Source: Ga0077527 sp032128415 (lineage in GTDB: Bacteria > Pseudomonadota > Gammaproteobacteria > Burkholderiales > SG8-41). From it: DNA of 64,000 bases. The stretch covers positions 1-64,000 of the forward strand of contig JAQBGW010000165.1 of assembly GCA_032128415.1 (NCBI GenBank), given 5' to 3'. How positions within the stretch are numbered: the first letter of the stretch is position 1; every line of letters begins with the position of its first letter. Positions 14,792-22,192 of the stretch are shown in pieces. Position numbers and translations under genes: made by a program. The notes below the pieces were generated by a model, which saw only the letters and a program-made list of their open reading frames with translations, was not told the DNA's origin and searched no databases.

Positions 14792-16444
14792 CTAATGTGT
14801 CGCAGCCGGCCCGCCGGCAGTGACCGTCGGCGCGGCCAGTCGCTGAATCATGACATTGACGCAGGCCGGTTTGCCGCTGGCCATCGCGCGCTGGATGGCC
14901 GGGCGTAATTCTCCGGCACAGGTCACCAGTTCGCCGTGACCGCCGAGTGCCGCCACCGCCAGGTCGTAACGCGTAGCCAGCAATTCGCAACCAAGTGCGC
15001 GCGCCTTGCCATAAGTCCGCAACTGAATCTGATGTTCGGCGTTCCAGCAGGCATCATTGCCGACAACAATGACAAAAGGCAGCTTCTCCCGCACCGCCGT
15101 ATCGAACTCCATCAGGTGATATCCAAAACCGCCGTCACCCATCATGACAATCACCGGCGCCTGCGTACGCGCCATGCGCGCGGCCAATGCAAACGGCACG
15201 CCGCTACCGATGGAACCACCGGGGCCGTTGATGATACGCGTGGGTGCCGACACACAGGCCTGCCCCCACTGGGCAAACTCGCCGCCGTCGACAATGAATA
15301 CCGCATCGGGCGACGCATTCAGCACTTCCTGTACCGCGCGACTCACTTCGACCGGGTGTGGTGGACCGGCATCGCCGGTATTGATATCGCGCCAGTCCGC
15401 GGGCCGGAATGTCATTGCATCGACAACTTCCTTGAACCAGGCATCGCCGGACTTGCGCTGACCCGCCTTGATCAATGCACTCACCGCAGCGACCGTATCC
15501 GCCTGCACCGACATCACCACGCGTGCTGCGCCCAGATTGGCGGTCGCCCGTTGCAGCACTTCGACGTCGGGATCGATAACCGCAAAACGGCAATCCGCGG
15601 CAATCGCCGTTATCTGCCCGAAATGCAGTGAAAAATCAGGGCGCTTGCCGATCAGCACCACCAGATCCGCACGCGCCAGCACGCCGGCAAAAGCACCGAT
15701 GCTGGCATCCTTGGTGCCGCGCGGACTCTCCATGCATACAGCCGGCACACCAGTGGCGGCAGCGAGTTGCCTGACCTTTGCCGACACCGGCGCGTGCGAC
15801 ATCACCGGACCGAGCACAATCAGCGGTCGCACTGCGGATTTCAATAATGTCTGCAGCGCGGTAACGGATTTTGGATCCAGCGGATTTTCCACGGCGGCGA
15901 AATCAGCGGGCCGCGCCAGCCGATCAGCACCGTCGGTGACTTTCGCTTCCAGCACATCGAAGGGCAGGCTCAGATGTACGGGTCCGGGACGTCCGGAGCA
16001 CGCAATGCGGCAGGCTTTGGCAATATCTGCGCCGAGTGACTCGGCGCTCGCCGCCGTCCACGAGGCCTTGACCACCGGCGCCGCAAGGTCAGCCTGGCGC
16101 ATTTCCTGGAACGATCCGCGCCCCAACTCATTGAGTGGTGCATGTCCGGACAGCAGCACCATGGGGGAATCCGAGGCGAGCGCCGTGTATAGCGCACCAA
16201 CGCCGTTGGCATGTCCGGGGCCGCCGGTGAGCAGTGCGATGCCGGGTTCGCCGGTCAGCCGCCCCCAGGCATCGGCCATATGCACCGCCGCACCTTCATA
16301 GCGCACGTGGGTAATGGCAAGTTTGGCTTCGATGGCGGCGTCATAGACCGGCATGATGTGATTGCCGGACAGCGAAAAAATTCGACGCAGCCCGGCTTGC
16401 GCCAGTGAGCGCGCAAGGATATCGGCGCCGCGGAGTGTGCTCAT
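14792..16444 (-). CDS. Thiamine-diphosphate-dependent enzyme (acetolactate synthase-like), substrate unknown
   Basis: A 550-residue three-domain ThDP enzyme of the acetolactate synthase / oxalyl-CoA decarboxylase / 2-hydroxyacyl-CoA lyase / sulfoacetaldehyde acetyltransferase superfamily. The catalytic Glu50 is in THVRYEGAAVHMADAWGRLTG. The Mg/ThDP motif runs from GDGGFGYHL (about 436) to the Asn in VVGNDACWNAEHQ (about 463). A conventional central domain carries RPLIVLGPVMSH. Such enzymes decarboxylate or cleave 2-oxo and 2-hydroxy acids. Its position directly downstream of SuyAB-like genes and upstream of the FrdB-like subunit suggests it processes a 2-oxo acid made in the same pathway, for example a sulfopyruvate- or oxaloacetate-like product. 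That is inference; no residue fixes the substrate. Confidence 0.82.
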   Translation of the reverse strand: MSTLRGADILARSLAQAGLRRIFSLSGNHIMPVYDAAIEAKLAITHVRYEGAAVHMADAWGRLTGEPGIALLTGGPGHANGVGALYTALASDSPMVLLSGHAPLNELGRGSFQEMRQADLAAPVVKASWTAASAESLGADIAKACRIACSGRPGPVHLSLPFDVLEAKVTDGADRLARPADFAAVENPLDPKSVTALQTLLKSAVRPLIVLGPVMSHAPVSAKVRQLAAATGVPAVCMESPRGTKDASIGAFAGVLARADLVVLIGKRPDFSLHFGQITAIAADCRFAVIDPDVEVLQRATANLGAARVVMSVQADTVAAVSALIKAGQRKSGDAWFKEVVDAMTFRPADWRDINTGDAGPPHPVEVSRAVQEVLNASPDAVFIVDGGEFAQWGQACVSAPTRIINGPGGSIGSGVPFALAARMARTQAPVIVMMGDGGFGYHLMEFDTAVREKLPFVIVVGNDACWNAEHQIQLRTYGKARALGCELLATRYDLAVAALGGHGELVTCAGELRPAIQRAMASGKPACVNVMIQRLAAPTVTAGGPAATH

Positions 16445-16560
16445 CGGTGGGCGTTGCTATTTCACAAAATACTTCAAAAAATCAGAAATCACGGAATCCT
16501 GCGGACGGCCGCTGCGCAAAATATGGCGCCACGGCCGCGGGCAGACTGTCTGCGATCGGC

Positions 16561-17730
16561 TTACGCGCTTTCGTACAGGCGCGTCATCACAAATTCATTG
16601 TGGCCCAGCGCCTCGGCAGCGGTCAGACGGCCGTTGCAGGTGCGCAGCATCACTTCGACCAATTCATCGCCGGTCTGGTCGAGATTCTTCTCCCGCTGCA
16701 GCAAGCCGGAGCAATCGTAATCGACATGCTCCGACATCGTGCGCACGGTGCGCGGATTGGCCGTGAGCTTGATCACCGGAATAATCGGATTGCCGATGAC
16801 GTTGCCCTGGCCGGTCGGAAACAGATGCACCACATAACCGGAGGCCGCACACAGCGTGACCATTTCCGCCGCAGCCGAGGATGAATCCATAAACCACAGT
16901 CCCGGCTTGGTTGGCTCTTCGGCCTTGTCGAGCACACCGATAACTTTGCACTTTTTGCCGATTTTCGCGATGTTGCCCAGCGCTTTTTCCTCGATCGTGG
17001 TCAGGCCGCCGGCGATATTGCCCTTGGTCGGCTGCGAATCGGACAGGTCGCTGGTCTTGTGGCGTTCGATGATTGCCTGGTAGCGGTCGAACATTTTCAT
17101 GAACTGCTCCCGCACTTCAGGCGTCGCGCAGCGGTCGGCCACGATATTCTCGCCGCCGGTAATCTCAGTGGTCTCGCCGAAGCACATGGTGACCCCAAGC
17201 GGCTCGAGTTTGTCGAATGCGCTGCCGACGGTGGGATTGGAGCCGCAGCCGGAAGTGGTGTCAGATTCGCCGCACTTGGTCGAAACCCACAGGTCGCTGA
17301 TCGGACATTGCTCGCGCTGCAGCTCGGAGGCCCACTGCACGTATTCCTTGGCGACTTTGGAGGCGCGCAGGATGGTGTCATGGTCACCGTGCATCTCGAT
17401 ACCGAAGCCGGTGACCGGCTTGCCGGTCTTGGCAATACCATCGACAACTTTCTTGGCCCATCCTTCTTCGATGCAGATCACCACCACGGCGGCGACATTC
17501 GGATTGGCACCCGCGCCGATCAGCGTACGGAAATGCAGATCCAGGTCGGCGCCAAACTGCAGCCGGCCATAGGGATGCGGAATCGCGATTGCGCCTTTGA
17601 CGTTGTTGGCAACCGCTTCGGCAGCGGCGTTCGACAGATCGTCGACCGGCAAAATGACGACATGGTTGCGGACGCCGACGCGGCCATTCTCGCGGCGATA
17701 GCCGGAGAAAGTGGTTTTACTGTTGATCAT
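16561..17730 (-). CDS. suyB: UxaA-family lyase large subunit, (2R)-sulfolactate sulfo-lyase beta (SuyB)-like
   Basis: A 389-residue protein equivalent to the C-terminal catalytic part of altronate dehydratase-type enzymes, but encoded separately from its SAF-domain partner, as in SuyAB. SuyAB splits 3-sulfolactate into pyruvate and sulfite. The strings STKCGESDTTSGCGSNPTVG (Cys153, Cys162), SDSQPTKGNIAGGLTTIEEKALGNI and FPTGQGNVIGNPIIPVIKL fit my memory of SuyB rather than sugar-acid dehydratases, where the equivalent motif normally reads CGGSD...SG-x-T-A-N-P. The ATG at 17730 has GAGG upstream. It follows the SuyA-like gene by 69 bases and precedes the ThDP enzyme by 116 bases. If the SuyB assignment is wrong, it is a sugar-acid or hydroxy-acid dehydratase of the same fold. 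Confidence 0.7.
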   Translation of the reverse strand: MINSKTTFSGYRRENGRVGVRNHVVILPVDDLSNAAAEAVANNVKGAIAIPHPYGRLQFGADLDLHFRTLIGAGANPNVAAVVVICIEEGWAKKVVDGIAKTGKPVTGFGIEMHGDHDTILRASKVAKEYVQWASELQREQCPISDLWVSTKCGESDTTSGCGSNPTVGSAFDKLEPLGVTMCFGETTEITGGENIVADRCATPEVREQFMKMFDRYQAIIERHKTSDLSDSQPTKGNIAGGLTTIEEKALGNIAKIGKKCKVIGVLDKAEEPTKPGLWFMDSSSAAAEMVTLCAASGYVVHLFPTGQGNVIGNPIIPVIKLTANPRTVRTMSEHVDYDCSGLLQREKNLDQTGDELVEVMLRTCNGRLTAAEALGHNEFVMTRLYESA

Positions 17731-17799
17731 TTTTAACCTCGTTAATTGTGTACGGGGAAGCGGATGAACGGGAGGATGCAGTTCGGAAACAACTGTGAC

Positions 17800-18081
17800 C
17801 TACCAGCGCTTGGTCTTGATATTGTGGACATGAGCGTGCTCGCCCACTTTGATGTCGGCTACCGCCTTGCCGATATCGAAACCGTATTTGATGATGGTGT
17901 CGCCCTTCTTGATTTCACGGAGCGCCGCCTTGTGGCCGATGGGAATGTCGTTGAGGGCCTTGACCTTGATCGTGGAGTCGTCTTCCATCACCCAGCCGAC
18001 CATTTCCTGTCCGGATTTGATGCCTTCGATGACAGCTACGCCGACCGTGTCTTTTTTGTCGTGTACCAACAGGTGAATCAT
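17800..18081 (-). CDS. suyA: SAF-domain lyase small subunit, (2R)-sulfolactate sulfo-lyase alpha (SuyA)-like
   Basis: A 93-residue SAF-domain protein equivalent to the N-terminal domain of UxaA/altronate dehydratase. The strings IPIGHKAALREIKKGDTIIKYGFDIGKAVADIKVGEHAHVHNIKTKRW match the conserved SAF/UxaA-N pattern; the HVHNIKTKRW ending fits stand-alone SuyA-type subunits. It should assemble with the large subunit to form the active lyase. The start has AGGAGG 6-7 bases upstream. It is the first gene of the minus-strand catabolic array, directly divergent from the GntR regulator, so the array promoter lies in the ~100 bases between them. Confidence 0.72.
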   Translation of the reverse strand: MIHLLVHDKKDTVGVAVIEGIKSGQEMVGWVMEDDSTIKVKALNDIPIGHKAALREIKKGDTIIKYGFDIGKAVADIKVGEHAHVHNIKTKRW

Positions 18082-18180
18082 TTTGCCTCCTGGATGAATA
18101 CCGCAACTGTGAATATAAGAGATGCAAAAACCAGCACTGCAGAGCCGGTGATGCTAACCCCGGCACTTCCGACAAGTCAA

Positions 18181-18197
18181 CTATATGACCTATATGA
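18181..18197 (+). promoter_or_regulatory. Direct repeat CTATATGA x2 at the divergent regulator/operon junction
   Basis: CTATATGA occurs twice, starting 9 bases apart (18181 and 18190), at the upstream end of the GntR gene. It lies in or next to the only space from which the array and its regulator can be transcribed. It could be an operator half-site pair, but it also overlaps two possible ATG starts, so it may be coincidental. Confidence 0.3.
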
Positions 18198-19006
18198 ATC
18201 AGCCCCGGCGTGCTAGACTGCCGCACACCATGATAGCCGCTCCCCATCCCGTTGCTGACAACCTGGCCGGAAACAATCTGACCTCTGCTCCGCTCTACCG
18301 CGAGGTGCATTGGCGCATCACGCGGGCACTCGCTGAGGGCAAATGGAAACCGGGCGAAGCCATCCCCAGTGAATCGCGGTTAGCGGCGGATTTCAGCGTA
18401 TCGATCGGCACCATCCGCCGCGCCATCGACGAGCTGGTCGCCGGACGCATCCTCGTACGCCAGCAGGGCCGCGGCACCTTCGTTGCCACACATACCGAAG
18501 ACCGCACGCTGTTCTACTTTTTTCATATTGTCGGCAAGGATGGCGGTCGCGTGTTTCCGGTTTCTGAACTGCTGTCGTTCCGCAGAGAACGCGCCGATGC
18601 CGGCGACGAAGCCCAATTGAGCGTGGCGCGCGGCAGTCGGGTGGCGCGGGTACGCAATCTGCTCAAACTCGCCGACAAGCCGGTGGTGCTCGACGACATC
18701 ACCGTTTCGACCGAGCGCTTCAAGCGCATCGACGAAGACACTTTCCGCAACCGTGAAGGTACGATTTACGGGCTTTATCAGGCGCGCTACGGCGTCAACG
18801 TGGTGCGTATCAACGAACGATTGTCGGCAGCACATCCGCCTGCGGATATCGCCGCAATACTCGGCATGCGTGCCAATCAGCCGGCACTGCATATTCGCCG
18901 CATCGCCTACACCTATAACGATTCACCGGTGGAACACCGGTTGAGCTGGATCAACTCAGCCGATCACGAGTATCTCAGTGATCTGTGGAAAACCGCAGCG
19001 CAATAA
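18185..19006 (+). CDS. GntR-family (HutC/UTRA type) transcriptional regulator
   Basis: A winged-helix repressor-type regulator with a C-terminal UTRA effector domain. The DNA-binding part is LYREVHWRITRALAEGKWKPGEAIPSESRLAADFSVSIGTIRRAIDELVAGRILVRQQGRGTFVATH. The UTRA domain follows with SRVARVRNLLKLADKPVVLDDITVS, TIYGLYQARYGVNVVRINERLSA and HIRRIAYTYNDSPVEHRLSWINS. Being divergent from the SuyA-like gene, it is the obvious local regulator of the array, sensing a pathway substrate or intermediate. Starts at 18185, 18194 and 18230 are possible and none has a clear ribosome site; 18230 would leave the CTATATGA repeats upstream of the gene. Confidence 0.9.
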   Translation: MTYMNQPRRARLPHTMIAAPHPVADNLAGNNLTSAPLYREVHWRITRALAEGKWKPGEAIPSESRLAADFSVSIGTIRRAIDELVAGRILVRQQGRGTFVATHTEDRTLFYFFHIVGKDGGRVFPVSELLSFRRERADAGDEAQLSVARGSRVARVRNLLKLADKPVVLDDITVSTERFKRIDEDTFRNREGTIYGLYQARYGVNVVRINERLSAAHPPADIAAILGMRANQPALHIRRIAYTYNDSPVEHRLSWINSADHEYLSDLWKTAAQ

Positions 19007-19045
19007 ACGCCGCCCGACTGCGCTGCCAGGGTCTGCTGACGAAAT

Positions 19046-20818
19046 CTAACGACCGAGTTCGCGGCGCGCAATGGCAATCTGCGCCGGATCCTTTGCATAC
19101 TGCAGCAACCACTCGAACTGCACCCGCGCATCGGCACGCAGCCCGGCGCGCGCGAGTGCCAGCCCGGCGCGCAGCCGCGCATCGGCTGCAGCGGCATCAG
19201 GCGTCGCGGCGCGCAGTGCCGAGCGCAGATGAAAATCCGCCGCGAGCAGCGACTCGTTGCGCGCCTCGTGCAAGCGGCCCATGCCGGACAGCACTGCCCG
19301 TGCCAGCAATGGTTCGGCGTGCGGCAATACGCGTTCCAGCAACAGGCGTGCGCTGTCATGCTGGCCGTAATCGGCGTACTGCTGTGCGAGTACAGTCCAG
19401 GCCTGCGCCTGAATGCTGGTCATCGGTAATTTGTCAGCGCTCAGCCGACGGGCAATATCGTTGGCCATGTCAGCGCGGTCGGCGCGCAATGCCAGTGCCG
19501 CAAGGCGCATGCTCCATTCATCCACGGTGACGCCCGCGGGTACGGGTAGACCGCGCCAGTAATCCAGCGCCCGCGCCAGCTCCCCGGCCGCTACAGCGAG
19601 TTCACCCAGCGCATACCGTGCAGTCTCCCCGGGCGGCGCCAATCCAGCGGGCGCCGCGACTACCAGTCGCAGCCCTGCGCGCGGCAGTCGTGCGGCGGAA
19701 AATCCTGCAACGAGTTGCGCCAGCGCGCCTTCGCGTATCGGAGCTGCTCGCGCGCTGCGCGCGAGGTAGGCAAAATAGGCGCGCGCAAGCACCGGTTCCG
19801 CTACTCGCCGGCGCTGCGCAAATTCAAACCAGTCGGAGTCATCGCCGGCAAGCAGATGATGCGTATTGGCGGATTCGCGCGCGAGGGTGTCGTAAGCGTC
19901 CCACACTTGCGTAGCCGTTACTGTTAGTGCCTGCGGTGCTGACGCGTCGAGCAAATGTTCCAGCGCTTCGATGCCGAGCACCGCAGACGGTTGACGCTGA
20001 GCCGCATCGAAAATTACGCGCCACCAACCTGTATCCGCAGCGCGGGATAGCGCAGCACGGGCCTGCACCACGGCTTCTTGCGGTTTGATCAGACCCGTAA
20101 GCAGGCGCAGGCGGAGCTTCACCGGGTGGCCGTCTTCCAGCAGTCCCAGCCAATCCACAGCTTCCTTGACGCGATCCAGATCCAGCAAGGTATCGACAAA
20201 TTCCTCCACAATCGCGGCAGTCAGCGGCTGGTAGTCCTGCTGGAAACGCAGCATGCTGCCGTAGGCCTCAAGTGAGCGGGATTCGCGGGCATAGCTGCGG
20301 ATGACCAGCAGCCGCAGATCGCGGATCTGGGCGCCCCGAAGGAAGTCCCCTTGGGGGACGCCCCGAAGGAAGTCCTCTTGTGGGGCGGAACTGACGCCCG
20401 GCGCCCACAGCGCCCGGGCAGCATATTCCCGCGCTGCGGCACCTTGCCCCATGGCCAGAGCCGACTGCGCGGCGAGCGCGTGCAGGTCAGTGCGCGCATC
20501 CGCCGGCAAATTCACCGGAAACACGGCAGCGCGTCTCAGCACTTCATCGTGGCGGTTGCTGCGGGCGAGCAGCTGCAGGCGCAGCCGCTCCCACTCCACC
20601 CAGGGCGCCCCGGAGGAAGTCCCCTTGGGGGGCGCCCCGGCAGTATCGCCGGGCTGCAGCTCATCCATGCGGTGCAGTGCAAGTTGCGTAGCACCCGCAT
20701 GCATCAGCGCGCGGATTGCATCCAGACCATCGGGTGCGTCCGCTGCCATAGTTGCAGACGTTGCGTGCATGCTCAGGCATGCCAGCATCCCGATGCGGAT
20801 GTATTGCAAGCTGGTCAT
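19046..20818 (-). CDS. Exported alpha-helical repeat (TPR-like) protein carrying palindromic repeats
   Basis: A 590-residue protein of unknown function. The start at 20818 gives a signal-peptide-like N-terminus (IRIGMLACLSMHATSATMAA). The rest is Ala/Leu/Arg-rich paired helices in the style of TPR/Sel1 repeats (for example AQAWTVLAQQYADYGQHDSARLLLERVL and ADARLRAGLALARAGLRADARVQFEWLL), typical of periplasmic scaffolding proteins. Two stretches break the pattern: APQEDFLRGVPQGDFLRGAQ and GAPPKGTSSGAP. Both are encoded by copies of one palindromic DNA repeat (20329-20387 and 20603-20638) inserted without breaking the frame. It is transcribed toward the GntR gene and is preceded by the rplS terminator, so it is a separate unit. 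Confidence 0.7.
   Translation of the reverse strand: MTSLQYIRIGMLACLSMHATSATMAADAPDGLDAIRALMHAGATQLALHRMDELQPGDTAGAPPKGTSSGAPWVEWERLRLQLLARSNRHDEVLRRAAVFPVNLPADARTDLHALAAQSALAMGQGAAAREYAARALWAPGVSSAPQEDFLRGVPQGDFLRGAQIRDLRLLVIRSYARESRSLEAYGSMLRFQQDYQPLTAAIVEEFVDTLLDLDRVKEAVDWLGLLEDGHPVKLRLRLLTGLIKPQEAVVQARAALSRAADTGWWRVIFDAAQRQPSAVLGIEALEHLLDASAPQALTVTATQVWDAYDTLARESANTHHLLAGDDSDWFEFAQRRRVAEPVLARAYFAYLARSARAAPIREGALAQLVAGFSAARLPRAGLRLVVAAPAGLAPPGETARYALGELAVAAGELARALDYWRGLPVPAGVTVDEWSMRLAALALRADRADMANDIARRLSADKLPMTSIQAQAWTVLAQQYADYGQHDSARLLLERVLPHAEPLLARAVLSGMGRLHEARNESLLAADFHLRSALRAATPDAAAADARLRAGLALARAGLRADARVQFEWLLQYAKDPAQIAIARRELGR
20329..20387. repeat. Two tandem copies of a palindromic repeat inside a coding sequence
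   Basis: Two copies with the core CCCCGAAGGAAGTCC start 27 bases apart, at 20334 and 20361. Each is palindromic around AAGTCC(C/T)CTTG. The 27-base period keeps the frame and yields a 9-residue tandem (PQEDFLRGV / PQGDFLRGA) in the TPR-like protein. Confidence 0.75.
20603..20638. repeat. Third copy of the same palindromic repeat
   Basis: A GGGCGCCCC-flanked copy with core CCCCGGAGGAAGTCC lies about 270 bases from the tandem pair. It is read in a different frame, giving GAPPKGTSSGAP, so what is conserved is DNA rather than peptide. Confidence 0.75.
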
Positions 20819-20898
20819 GTGGTTATTGTAGCGGTGCCGCGTGTGCCGCGTGTGCTGCGGTGGTTGTGGGCACCCGGTCGAAAAAAGAGATCGCAATA

Positions 20899-20928
20899 AA
20901 AAAGGCGGCCGTAGCCGCCTTTTTGATA
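20899..20928 (-). terminator. Intrinsic terminator after rplS (symmetric A/T tracts)
   Basis: An 11-bp stem AAAAAGGCGGC / GCCGCCTTTTT (20899-20909 with 20914-20924) with a CGTA loop lies between rplS and the TPR-like gene. It ends the minus-strand rpsP-rimM-trmD-rplS transcript; the A and T tracts on either side make it potentially bidirectional. Confidence 0.85.
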
Positions 20929-20952
20929 TTCACGGAGTGAATTTCTGCAGAA

Positions 20953-21360
20953 CTATTCCGCCGCCGGCGCCGGCGCCTCTTCCAGTATGGCTTCAACAGG
21001 AACTCTGCTCGTCAGTTTCTCCTTAATGCGCGCCGCTTTGCCCGACAGCCCGCGCAGGTAATAGAGCTTCGCGCGACCGACGTCACCGCGACGCTTGATC
21101 TCGATGGTGGCAATCCCCGGGGAATAGGTCTGGAACGTCCGCTCGACGCCCTCGCCGGAAGATATCTTACGCACGATGAACGATGAATTGATGCCGCGAT
21201 TGCGCTTGGCGATCACCACCCCTTCATACGCCTGCACACGCTTGCGCTCGCCCTCGACCACGTTGACGCTGACGATAACTGTGTCGCCCGTGGTGAATGC
21301 CGGAATCTTGCGGCCCAGACGCTTGATTTCTTCCTGCTCCAGCTTCTGAATCATGTTCAT
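20953..21360 (-). CDS. rplS: 50S ribosomal protein L19
   Basis: A 135-residue L19, a protein at the 30S-50S interface. The whole length is characteristic: MIQKLEQEEIKRLGRKIPAFTTGDTVIVSVNVVEGERKRVQAYEGVVIAKRNRGINSSFIVRKISSGEGVERTF and RRGDVGRAKLYYLRGLSGKAARIKEKL. The start at 21360 leaves a 7-base spacing to AAGGAG; the ATG at 21366 is too close to that site. A short Ala/Pro tail (EEAPAPAAE) follows, as is common in betaproteobacteria. It is the last gene of rpsP-rimM-trmD-rplS and is followed by a strong terminator. Confidence 0.98.
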   Translation of the reverse strand: MNMIQKLEQEEIKRLGRKIPAFTTGDTVIVSVNVVEGERKRVQAYEGVVIAKRNRGINSSFIVRKISSGEGVERTFQTYSPGIATIEIKRRGDVGRAKLYYLRGLSGKAARIKEKLTSRVPVEAILEEAPAPAAE

Positions 21361-21409
21361 GCTCATACTCCTTCAAAACTTGGTGCGTACGCCGTCATGG
21401 CGTCCGCGG

Positions 21410-22192
21410 TTAATCTGTCTTCTCGACCTGCTTCATATTTCCGGTCAGTTCCTGCCGGTATTCCTCCAACAACCCACGTTCCTCCGTACTGAGCGCCCGC
21501 CGTTCCAGCAGATCCGGCCGGCGCTGCCACGTACGTCCCAACGCCTGCTTCAATCGCCAGCGTCCAATCTCGGCATGATTGCCCGACAACAACACCGCCG
21601 GCACCGCCACATCCGCATACACCTCCGGGCGTGTGTAATGCGGGCAATCGAGCAATCCATCCACAAATGAATCCTGGTTCGCCGACTCGGCATCGCCGAG
21701 TGCTCCCGGCAACTGCCGCACCACGCAATCCATCAACACCATCGCCGCCAGTTCGCCACCGCTCAACACATAGTCGCCGATGGAAATTTCCTCGATCGGC
21801 AGCTGCCCGACGACCCGTTCATCCACCCCTTCGTAACGCCCGGCGAGCAGCACTATGCCCGGCACCCGCGCCAGTTCCACCACTGCGGTGTGATCCAGCA
21901 TCCGTCCCTGCGGCGTCAAATGCACCAGCCGCGGTTGCGATACACCCGCACTGATCTGCCGTTGGCGCGCCGCCTGCAACGCTTTACCCAGCGGCTCCGC
22001 CATCATCACCATCCCGGGACCGCCGCCGTACGGCCGGTCATCCACGGTGCGGTGCGCATTCGTCGCAAAATCGCGCGGATTCCACGCCACAAACTGATAC
22101 AGCCCGCGCTCCCGCGCCCGGCCGGTGATTCCCAATTCCGTCACCCCATCGAACATCGCGGGAAACAGCGTGACAACATCAAACTGCAGCAT
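21410..22192 (-). CDS. trmD: tRNA (guanine37-N1)-methyltransferase
   Basis: A 260-residue SPOUT-fold enzyme that methylates G37 next to the anticodon with S-adenosylmethionine, preventing frameshifting. Visible are FDVVTLFPAMF, the conserved DDRPYGGGPGMVMMAEPL, the knot segments LLAGRYEGVDERV and EISIGDYVLSGGELAAMVLMDCVVR, and the C-terminal SFVDGLLDCPHYTRPEV. Its ATG shares one base with the rimM stop (TGATG), indicating translational coupling; the upstream M at 22210 is not needed. It is followed by rplS after a 49-base gap. Confidence 0.98.
   Translation of the reverse strand: MLQFDVVTLFPAMFDGVTELGITGRARERGLYQFVAWNPRDFATNAHRTVDDRPYGGGPGMVMMAEPLGKALQAARQRQISAGVSQPRLVHLTPQGRMLDHTAVVELARVPGIVLLAGRYEGVDERVVGQLPIEEISIGDYVLSGGELAAMVLMDCVVRQLPGALGDAESANQDSFVDGLLDCPHYTRPEVYADVAVPAVLLSGNHAEIGRWRLKQALGRTWQRRPDLLERRALSTEERGLLEEYRQELTGNMKQVEKTD

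Noticed and set aside
16445..16560. Short minus-strand reading after the SuyB-like stop (KPIADSLPAAVAPYFAQ...)
   Set aside because: It looked like a possible frameshifted extension, but the SuyB-like protein ends at its normal LYESA C-terminus and the extension stops after ~25 codons.
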